Positions 8,834-15,580 of a DNA stretch of 61,680 nt are shown one piece after another (the stretch's first letter is position 1; each line of letters opens with the position of its first letter). Source of the DNA: Xanthomonas cissicola (GTDB lineage Bacteria; Pseudomonadota; Gammaproteobacteria; Xanthomonadales; Xanthomonadaceae); NCBI RefSeq assembly GCF_008801575.1, contig NZ_VZPL01000028.1:1-61680 (forward strand), in the 5' to 3' direction. Under the pieces are notes generated by a model. It ran no database searches and was not told the origin of the DNA. It was given only the letters and a program-made list of their open reading frames with translations. A program made the position numbers and the translations under genes.

Positions 8834-9510
8834 GTCTGGGAAAGGGAGGACGCGCCGGACGTGTGCCGGCTGGAATCCAGCGCCGTCAGCACCCGCTGCA
8901 GGCCGACCGCGAGGTCGGGCTCGCGCGCCGCACGCGCCTGGATCTGCGTCTGCAGGTGGCTGCGCGCGACCAGCTCCAACGCCTCGACCACGGTAACGGC
9001 CGCCTCCAGGTTGGTGCCGCAGCAGACCACGCCGTGATTGCGCAGCAGATAGGCGTTGACGGTGGGCTGCAGCTGCCGGGCCAGCAGGCGGGCCAGCAGG
9101 CCGGTGCCCGACGGCATGTAGCCGGCGATCGGAATCCGTGCGCCGAGCAGCCGGCGCAACGCCGGTTGCGTCACCTCCAGCGGCGCGCCCAGCAGGGTGC
9201 AGGCGCTGGCGACCGGCTGGTGGGTGTGGATGCTGCAGCCCACGTCCGGGCGCCGCCGCATCACCTGCGCATGCAGGCCGGTTTCGACCGACGGCGTGCG
9301 CGTGCCGTCGAGCTGGTGCAGGTCCTTGGTGCGGACGATGCAGATATCCTCGGCCTGCATGCTCAGGTAGTCGATCGCCGAGGGAGTGACCGCGAAACAC
9401 TCGGCATCGATACGCAAGGCGACATTGCCGCCGGTGCCGGCCAGATAGCCGCGGCGCGACAGTTCGATGCACAGCGCGACCACGCGCTGGCGTTGTTCAA
9501 GGGCAAACAT
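8830..9510 (-). CDS. Class II aldolase (L-fuculose/L-ribulose-phosphate type)
   Basis: A 226-residue zinc-dependent aldolase or epimerase. It has GTGGNVALRI (phosphate loop), PSVETGLH (general-acid/base Glu region), SIHTHQPVASA (two zinc histidines) and LRNHGVVCCG (third zinc histidine). Members cleave sugar 1-phosphates to dihydroxyacetone phosphate plus an aldehyde, or epimerise L-ribulose-5-phosphate. The start MFALEQRQ at 9510 overlaps the kinase gene by 14 bases, which indicates coupling. With the adjacent FGGY kinase it suggests a phosphorylate-then-split route, and the aldehyde dehydrogenase at the operon end could oxidise the released aldehyde. Confidence 0.88.
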   Translation of the reverse strand: MFALEQRQRVVALCIELSRRGYLAGTGGNVALRIDAECFAVTPSAIDYLSMQAEDICIVRTKDLHQLDGTRTPSVETGLHAQVMRRRPDVGCSIHTHQPVASACTLLGAPLEVTQPALRRLLGARIPIAGYMPSGTGLLARLLARQLQPTVNAYLLRNHGVVCCGTNLEAAVTVVEALELVARSHLQTQIQARAAREPDLAVGLQRVLTALDSSRHTSGASSLSQT

Positions 9511-11143
9511 GCGTGGCGACCTCCGGGGCGGGCGCAGGCGTGGAGGGATTGAGCCGTCGGTAGATCGGCGCCAAGGTGCGCTGCAGGTCCTTGAACACCG
9601 CGTAGCGGTCGTCGTACAGCGCACGCGTGCCCGCATCCGGCTCGTAGACCCGCCGGGGGCGCTGCAATGCCGCCAGGTCGCCGAAGCCGAGCCGGCCCAG
9701 GCCGACCCCGGCGATGAAGGCCGCGCCCACTGCGTTGGCCTGGATCGGATTGTGCAATTGCCGGATCGGCCGGCCGCTGACATCGGCGATGATCTGGCAC
9801 CACAGATCCGACTGCGCGCCGCCACCGACCGCGGCAATCGTGCCTGGGTCGCAGCCAAGCAGGCGCGCGAACGGCTCCATCATCCAGCGCGTGTTGAACG
9901 CCACCCCTTCCATCACCGCGCGGATCATGTCCTCGCGGCTATGCATCAGCGAGAGATTGATCAGGCCGGCACGCAGGCTCGGGTCTTCCACCGGCGTGCG
10001 TTCGCCGAACAGCCAGGGCATGTAGATCAACCCGTTGGATCCTGCGGGCACGCGCGCGGCGATGCGATTGAGCACTTCATAGACGTCCGGGCGCTGCTCG
10101 TCGCTGAGCAGTTCGTCGGCATGGAACAGGATGCGGTCGCGCAGGAAGGACAGGTTGGCACCGGCGGTGGTCTGCAGGGCGATCGCCAGATAGCGCCCTT
10201 CCACTGCGCACGGCACCGCGGCGATCGTACTGCGCACATCGGTTTTCATGCGCGGCACATGCGCGCCGAGCCATGACGAGGTCCCCAGGTACAGATGCGC
10301 GGCGTGATCCTCCACCGCCGCGGCCACCGCCACTGCCGAGGTGTCGATCGCGCCGGCCACCACCACGGTCTGCGGCGACAGGCCCAGCGCCTGGGCCACC
10401 TGCGGCAGCAGCGGCCCCAGCACCGCAGTGGACGGCACCAGGTCCGGCAACTTGTCGCGCTCCACGCCGACCATGTCCAGCAGGCCCGCGTCGTAGCGAA
10501 TATGGTGCGGGTCGCGATTGTCGGTGACCCAGGTGGTCAGCATCGAATCGGGAGTGGCACAGAACCGGCCGGTCAGGCGCAGGTTCATGTAATCGAGCAC
10601 GTTGAGAAACTTGTGCGTGCGCTGGTAACGCACGGGCTGGTGATCGCGCAGATAGGCGATGTGGCCGGCGCAATCCTTGCCGCTGCGCGCAGGCGCGCCA
10701 CCGCTCAGGCGCAACCATCGCCACAGGCGCAGGGGATCGTAGCCGCGCACATTGAGCCAACGCCCCTGCAGACGCCGGGCGATGGCCGCCTGGCCGCGCA
10801 TGTCCAGCCACAGCATGGCGCGCCCGAGCGCCTGGCCGTTATGGTCCACGCAGACGGTGCCTTCGCCCTGGGTCGAGCAACACACGGCCACCACGCGTCG
10901 GCGCAGCGCCGCATCACCCTGCACCACGGCAGCGGCGGTGGCGCTGAACGCGTCCCACCACGCGTGCGGGTCTTGTTCGGCAGCGACGCCCTGCACGTGC
11001 AGTTGCACCGGTTCGAACGCCCAGGCGAGCACCTTGCCGTCCAGCGTCACCAACGCGCATTTGCAGCCGGAGGTTCCCAGGTCCACCGCCAGCACCAGCG
11101 GCGCATTGCCGCCGGTGTCGTCTGCGAGCGTTTGGGTGCGCAT
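9497..11143 (-). CDS. FGGY-family carbohydrate kinase
   Basis: A 548-residue sugar kinase. The N-terminal ATPase motif AVDLGTSGCKCALV and the C-terminal AVGGGAQSDLWCQIIADV with the following ADVSGRPI are standard for xylulokinase/gluconokinase-type FGGY enzymes, and ERTPVEDPSLRAG fits as well. The length is slightly above the usual 490-510. The substrate is likely a ketose or polyol but cannot be specified. The start ATG at 11143 shares one base with the stop of the porin gene (TGATG), and the end overlaps the aldolase start, so porin, kinase and aldolase form a coupled unit. Confidence 0.88.
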   Translation of the reverse strand: MRTQTLADDTGGNAPLVLAVDLGTSGCKCALVTLDGKVLAWAFEPVQLHVQGVAAEQDPHAWWDAFSATAAAVVQGDAALRRRVVAVCCSTQGEGTVCVDHNGQALGRAMLWLDMRGQAAIARRLQGRWLNVRGYDPLRLWRWLRLSGGAPARSGKDCAGHIAYLRDHQPVRYQRTHKFLNVLDYMNLRLTGRFCATPDSMLTTWVTDNRDPHHIRYDAGLLDMVGVERDKLPDLVPSTAVLGPLLPQVAQALGLSPQTVVVAGAIDTSAVAVAAAVEDHAAHLYLGTSSWLGAHVPRMKTDVRSTIAAVPCAVEGRYLAIALQTTAGANLSFLRDRILFHADELLSDEQRPDVYEVLNRIAARVPAGSNGLIYMPWLFGERTPVEDPSLRAGLINLSLMHSREDMIRAVMEGVAFNTRWMMEPFARLLGCDPGTIAAVGGGAQSDLWCQIIADVSGRPIRQLHNPIQANAVGAAFIAGVGLGRLGFGDLAALQRPRRVYEPDAGTRALYDDRYAVFKDLQRTLAPIYRRLNPSTPAPAPEVATHVCP

Positions 11144-12060
11144 CAGAACGTGTAGCCGATCGAGAACACCAGCGCATCGCCGTCGGTCTTGCGGATACGC
11201 TCGCCGTCCTGCACCCAGTACAACTGGTGCGCGTTGGTGTTGGTGGTCAGCCAGTCCAGGTTCCAGTCCAGGCCCCAACGCCGATGGGTGATGCCGATCT
11301 GGTAATCGGCGAAGTTGCCTTCGCGAAAGTTGGCCAGTTTCTGGTAGCCGGCATGCAGGCGCAGCGTCGTGGACGGCAGCAGCGAGGGCAGCAACGGCAA
11401 CTGGGTATTGAGGTCGGCCAACACGGTGCCACGCGAATCCTGTTCGCCGCGCGCGTAGCACTGCAATGCGGCGGTCGGATCGATCGAGAAGCGCAGGATC
11501 TGCCCGCACACGCCGCCAGTATCGGCACCGCGGTAGGTCTTGGACACCACATACAACACGCGCCCTTCGACGATGCCGTAGCCCAGCTCCATCACGGCGA
11601 AGTCGCTGTTGTAGTTGGTCGTGCGCACGTCGGTCGGGGTGCCGGCTTCCAGGTCGATGCTGTGCGGCGCCATGAAGCGTGCGCCCGGGAATCGCTCGGT
11701 GGCCAAGCCCACGCCGGCGTGCCAGCGGTCCGGATTGCCGAAGCGATAACCGCCCGCCAGGGTGACGCCCAGGCCGTCGCCATTGACGAACTGCTTCTTG
11801 CTGACCCCGGCCACTTCCAGCAAGGCGACCAGCCCGCTGGCATGCACGAACTGGGTGCTCCACTTGGCCGAGGGCCGCATCAACGAATCGGAGATGCCGC
11901 GCGTGCGCTGTTCGCTCATCAGCTTGACCTGGTTGTCGAACTGATAGGTCGCCACGCTGCCCTCGCTGGCCGGGTCGGCTTGCTGGGCCTGCGCCGGCAG
12001 GCAAGCCGCACCTTGCAGCAACGCACACGCGACAACCGCGCCGACATGGATCTTCGCCAT
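11143..12060 (-). CDS. TorF-family putative outer-membrane porin
   Basis: A 305-residue beta-barrel candidate. It has a signal peptide (MAKIHVGAVVACALLQGAAC to about residue 28, ending AQAQQ), then the family opening pattern with RTRGISDS, alternating amphipathic strands such as GVTLAGGYRFG and DLNTQLPLL, and a C-terminal aromatic (FSIGYTF) as used by the barrel assembly machinery. It matches the conserved TorF/TIGR02001 type of putative porins. The start at 12060 was chosen because it begins the signal peptide; a longer frame to 12126 adds basic residues only. As first gene of the coupled operon it may admit the substrate into the periplasm. Confidence 0.78.
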   Translation of the reverse strand: MAKIHVGAVVACALLQGAACLPAQAQQADPASEGSVATYQFDNQVKLMSEQRTRGISDSLMRPSAKWSTQFVHASGLVALLEVAGVSKKQFVNGDGLGVTLAGGYRFGNPDRWHAGVGLATERFPGARFMAPHSIDLEAGTPTDVRTTNYNSDFAVMELGYGIVEGRVLYVVSKTYRGADTGGVCGQILRFSIDPTAALQCYARGEQDSRGTVLADLNTQLPLLPSLLPSTTLRLHAGYQKLANFREGNFADYQIGITHRRWGLDWNLDWLTTNTNAHQLYWVQDGERIRKTDGDALVFSIGYTF

Positions 12061-12142
12061 CTGGATTCCCCCGGTGGATGTGAGTGAGAACCGCCGCGAT
12101 CGCGGCGGCCGGTGCTGCGCGCGCATGTGGCGCTGGCCGCAG

Positions 12143-12589
12143 CTAGTGGCTGGCGCACACCGGCGTGGATGGCAGGGCCTGCACGCGGGTGAACAGCATG
12201 TTTTCGCCGAGCACTTCGGCGCCGATGAACGCGCGCAGGGTCAGGCTGTCGCCCTTGCTCCGCAGCGTGGCCTTGTAGCGCTTGCCGCTGCGCGGATCGA
12301 ATGCCCAACCCTCGCGCCAGGTGCCGTTGTCGTCGCGCTCCAGGCGCGCGATCTGCACACCGCAGGTGTCCTTCGGCGTGCCGGCGTCCTTGTCCCACAC
12401 CACCTTTCCGCACATCGCGCTGGCGGCATCGGTACACGGCGCAAATGCGATGACGGCGTCCTTGGCCGCAGTCAGCCACAGGCCCTGTACCGGCGAGGAC
12501 GCTGCCGCCAGCGCAGGCATCAGCGGCAGCGCCGCTACGACAACGCACGCCAGGGTGCGCAGCAACCGGGAAACGCAAGCTTCGTTCAT
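12143..12589 (-). CDS. DUF2147 secreted protein
   Basis: A 148-residue exported protein with a signal peptide (residues 1 to about 30, ALAAASS) and the DUF2147 pattern: VQGLWLTAAKDAVIAFAPC, MCGKVVWDKD, and GWAFDPRSGKRYKATLR. The family consists of small lipocalin-like periplasmic proteins of unknown function. Three cysteines and a C-terminal CASH are present. It sits 82 bases upstream of the porin gene on the same strand, so it may head the operon. A palindrome lies 33 bases upstream of its start. Confidence 0.85.
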   Translation of the reverse strand: MNEACVSRLLRTLACVVVAALPLMPALAAASSPVQGLWLTAAKDAVIAFAPCTDAASAMCGKVVWDKDAGTPKDTCGVQIARLERDDNGTWREGWAFDPRSGKRYKATLRSKGDSLTLRAFIGAEVLGENMLFTRVQALPSTPVCASH

Positions 12590-13099
12590 TGCCGCAACCC
12601 CGCGGGCACCCGCTCATGACAGTAGTGAAAACTACCGTATAGCGATGATTACCTTTTTGCAACAGGCTCAAGCGTGGCGATTGCCTGGACAGCTGCACGC
12701 CTTGGCACAGCAGGCGTTGCGCGGTGCAAGAGCGATTCGGTGCACGCCTGTTTTGACGCGCCGCACCACGGTTGCGGTCGCCAACGTTGGTGCGGCGAGC
12801 CAGGTAAAAGGCCTGGCTCGCAGGCGCTGCGGCCGGCGGTCGGAGGTGCGGGCACCACGCTGCTCGGTAAGACCGGCAGCGGTGGCGCTACGGGCGAGGA
12901 CGCGTCGTGCGGGCGCGCGTCATGGCCGCTGGCCTTGTCTGCAAGCAAGCGGCCTGTGGCGGCTGGACGATTGACCGAGGCAGTACACAAGGCAGCCGAC
13001 ACGGCGGCAGTACCAGGCGATTGGCGCTGCGGTCAGACACGCATGCGGCCAGACGTGCGTGTCCATCGCGAGGCGATGCAGCGGCATCGCCGCGATCGT
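12590..13099. other. Intergenic region upstream of the sugar operon, with palindromes but no gene
   Basis: No convincing coding region occurs here; the open frames are antisense or compositional. It contains a perfect 10-base palindrome CCAACGTTGG at 12781-12790 and a 10-bp perfect stem GCGAGCCAGG/CCTGGCTCGC at 12795-12821 with a 7-base loop. The stem could end transcription of the gluconolactonase gene, although no T-run follows. The promoter of the DUF2147/porin/kinase operon is expected near 12610-12660 on the minus strand. Confidence 0.6.
12622..12635. promoter_or_regulatory. Candidate operator palindrome upstream of the sugar operon
   Basis: An inverted repeat GTAGT-GAAA-ACTAC lies 33 bases before the start of the DUF2147 gene. 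On the minus strand it is directly preceded by GCTATACGG, which could be part of a -10 region. Position and symmetry suggest a regulator site, but the regulator is unknown. Confidence 0.35.
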
Positions 13100-14137
13100 C
13101 TAGCGCACGAACTGCAGGCCCAGCGACTTCACGCGCACGCGCGCCAGCATCGCGTGCGAGGTCATGTACAGCGTGTGGCCATCGTTGCCGAAGGCGCAGT
13201 TGGAGACGGCCTCGCCGGTGGCGATGCGACCCAGGCGTTGGCCGGCGGGATCGAAAACGATCACCCCGCCGGGGCCGGTGGCAAACAACGTACCGTCGGC
13301 GGCAACCGCCATGCCGTCGGGCAGGCCGGGAACATCCTTGGCGATCAGGTCGGACGCATCGGCGAACACGCGCTTGCCGGTGACGGCACCCTGTGCATCC
13401 AGTGCATACGCCATCCAGATCGGCCGTTGCGGATCGGAGTTGGAGACGTACAAGGTGCGCGCATCCGGCGACAGGGCAATGCCGTTGGGAAAGCTCAGGC
13501 TATCGTCCAGCAGATGCACGCTGCCATCGGTGTCCAGGCGATAGACGCCATTGAAGCGCAGCTCCTTGACCGGCGATTTATCCAGATCCTTCAACCCGTA
13601 CGGCGGGTCGGTGAAGAACACCACGCCATCGCTGCGCCGCACGACATCGTTGGGGCTGTTGAAGCGGTGGCCCTCGAAGGCAGTCGCAAGCGGTGTCTTC
13701 TTGCGCGTGACCGGATCGAGCCTGGCCAGGATGCGCGTGCCGGAATCGGCTAGCAGCACCGTGCCGTCGGGCTCGGCGTACAGACCATTGGCGCCGGCTT
13801 CGCGCAGCGTGGGCAGTTCCGGGCCGGTGTAGCCGGAGGGCGAGAGCAGGACCGACAGGCCGGCCTGTTCGGACCAGCGATACAGCTTGTTTTCCGGCAC
13901 ATCCGTAAACAACAGATAGCCTCCCTTGCGTACCCATGCCGGGCCTTCGGACCAGGTGAAGCCTTCGGTGAGCTTCTCGATGCGCGCATCGCTTGCCACC
14001 ACATCACCGAAGCGGCGGTCGAATGTCTGCAGCTGGCCGATGGCCGCAAAACGCGGCGTCGGTGGAGTCTGCTTGGTGCAGGCAGCAAGCACCGCCAGCA
14101 ACGGCACGGCCAACAGCAGATAAGACGGCAAGCGCAT
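13100..14137 (-). CDS. SMP-30/gluconolactonase-family lipoprotein
   Basis: A 345-residue protein with a lipoprotein signal (LAVPLLAVLAAC, lipobox Cys near residue 20) followed by a six-bladed SMP-30/gluconolactonase propeller. Family landmarks include EGFTWSEGPAW (metal-binding Glu), FNSPNDVVRRSDG (metal-binding Asn), FFTDPPYG and FPNGIALSPDARTLYVSNSD (metal-binding Asp). These enzymes hydrolyse sugar lactones. A periplasmic anchored lactonase would fit oxidation of aldoses before uptake. It is transcribed in the same direction as the kinase operon but is separated from it by 510 bases. Confidence 0.88.
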   Translation of the reverse strand: MRLPSYLLLAVPLLAVLAACTKQTPPTPRFAAIGQLQTFDRRFGDVVASDARIEKLTEGFTWSEGPAWVRKGGYLLFTDVPENKLYRWSEQAGLSVLLSPSGYTGPELPTLREAGANGLYAEPDGTVLLADSGTRILARLDPVTRKKTPLATAFEGHRFNSPNDVVRRSDGVVFFTDPPYGLKDLDKSPVKELRFNGVYRLDTDGSVHLLDDSLSFPNGIALSPDARTLYVSNSDPQRPIWMAYALDAQGAVTGKRVFADASDLIAKDVPGLPDGMAVAADGTLFATGPGGVIVFDPAGQRLGRIATGEAVSNCAFGNDGHTLYMTSHAMLARVRVKSLGLQFVR

Positions 14138-14163
14138 CGGTCAGTCCTGTCTCATGGTTGGGG

Positions 14164-14180
14164 GCATGATGCCATCATGC
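14164..14180. promoter_or_regulatory. Perfect palindrome upstream of the gluconolactonase gene
   Basis: GCATGATG-C-CATCATGC, an 8-bp perfect inverted repeat around one base, lies 26 bases before the start of the gluconolactonase gene on the minus strand. It could be a regulator site overlapping the transcription start, or a hairpin in the 5' leader. No regulator is assigned. Confidence 0.35.
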
Positions 14181-14348
14181 GTGTGCAGGCGACTGCGCAT
14201 AGCGGCCACCAATGCATCGCGCGCATGCATCTATGAGGTGCACGGCACGCAGGAATGCGGTGTTTCGAGCCATCCATGCCGCACCGAACATCGGCCGTGC
14301 TCGCCTGTGCCCGGGCGTGGTGGTCAGCAGCTCTTGGGCCGGCAGCCG

Positions 14349-15533
14349 CTAGCGTGCAGCGGTTGCGGTGGGCACGGCCAACACCGCATCCAACGCCGGC
14401 TTGGGTTGATGATTGCGATCGAACAGCAGCGGATAGTTGGTGCGCCCAGGTACCGGGTAATCGTTTTTCCACGACATGTCATCGCTGACGCCCCACACGC
14501 TGACGCGCGCAATCTTGTCGCGCTTGCGCCAGAACAGCGCGAACAGCTCGGCATACCGGTCGCGCAATTGCGCCTGCACGTCGGCAGGCAAACCATCGCG
14601 ATAGGGGTCGAGAAAGCGCTTGAATTCCGGCAGCTGAAACTGCTTGTGCGCCATGCCGGTGCCGATGATCTGGCCTTCCTTGGTGAGCGGCAACACATCG
14701 ATGTCCAGCTCGGTGATCATGACCTTGACGCCAAGCGCAGCGTACGCATCGATCGCGTCCTCGATGTCGCGCAAGCTGGGGTAGTTCAGCCCCCAATGGC
14801 CTTGCATGCCCACGCCATCGATACGGACACCAGCCTGCTGCAGCATCTTGACCATGCGCACGATGCCCTCGCGCTTGGCCGGCCGCCATGCATTGAAATC
14901 GTTGTAGTAGAGCTGCGCATCCGGTGCATAGCGCTGTGCGAAGGTGAAGGCATTGCGGACCACCGTGTCGCCGTCGCCCACGCGCTGTACCCAGTTGGTC
15001 GAACGGTAACTGCCGTCTTCGTCGATGATTTCGTTGACCACATCCCAGGCTTGCACCTTGCCCGTGTAACGCCCGGCCACCGCCGCGATATGCGCACGCA
15101 TGCGTTCCAGCTGCTGTGCCGGCGTATTGGGCCGACCATCGGCGGTAGTGAAGAACCACTCCGGTGTCTGGTTGTGCCAGACCAGGGTGTGACCGACCAC
15201 GAACTGCCGATTGCGCTGTGCGTAGGCCACGAATGCATCGGCTGCACTGAAATCCTGCACCCCACGACGCGGCGCCACCACTTCGGCCTTCATCACGTTT
15301 TCCGCGGTCACCGCATTGAAGTGACAGGCCGCCAACGCAGCGGAGGCTGCGTCCTTGCCGGAGACGATATCGGCATTGACGGCAGTCCCCAGCAGAAACC
15401 CTTGCGCATACGCCTGCTTGAGCGAGGTGCCGGGCGTCCCGCACGCGGCCAGGGCCTGCAGCGTGCACACTGCACTGAGGCCGGCGATCAGCAATCCCAG
15501 GCGTTTGGTGAGGTTGGCGCGGTTGATGTGCAT
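14349..15533 (-). CDS. GH10 endo-1,4-beta-xylanase (Xyn10A-like)
   Basis: A 394-residue secreted family 10 glycoside hydrolase. It has a signal peptide (to about residue 30, ALAAC). Catalytic residues are visible: acid/base E168 in WDVVNE and nucleophile E275 in ITELDID. Other GH10 landmarks are VTAENVMKAE, GHTLVWHNQTPEWF and MQGHWGLNYP. It cleaves the xylan backbone in the periplasm or outside the cell. The start at 15533 begins the signal peptide. It is the last gene of the minus-strand xylan operon, 47 bases after the GH2 gene. Position and type match the Xyn10A gene of the described Xanthomonas xylan system. Confidence 0.92.
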   Translation of the reverse strand: MHINRANLTKRLGLLIAGLSAVCTLQALAACGTPGTSLKQAYAQGFLLGTAVNADIVSGKDAASAALAACHFNAVTAENVMKAEVVAPRRGVQDFSAADAFVAYAQRNRQFVVGHTLVWHNQTPEWFFTTADGRPNTPAQQLERMRAHIAAVAGRYTGKVQAWDVVNEIIDEDGSYRSTNWVQRVGDGDTVVRNAFTFAQRYAPDAQLYYNDFNAWRPAKREGIVRMVKMLQQAGVRIDGVGMQGHWGLNYPSLRDIEDAIDAYAALGVKVMITELDIDVLPLTKEGQIIGTGMAHKQFQLPEFKRFLDPYRDGLPADVQAQLRDRYAELFALFWRKRDKIARVSVWGVSDDMSWKNDYPVPGRTNYPLLFDRNHQPKPALDAVLAVPTATAAR

Positions 15534-15580
15534 GAGCAGGTCCGTTGAGAGGTCACAGGTTTCGATTGCACTGGATCGCA

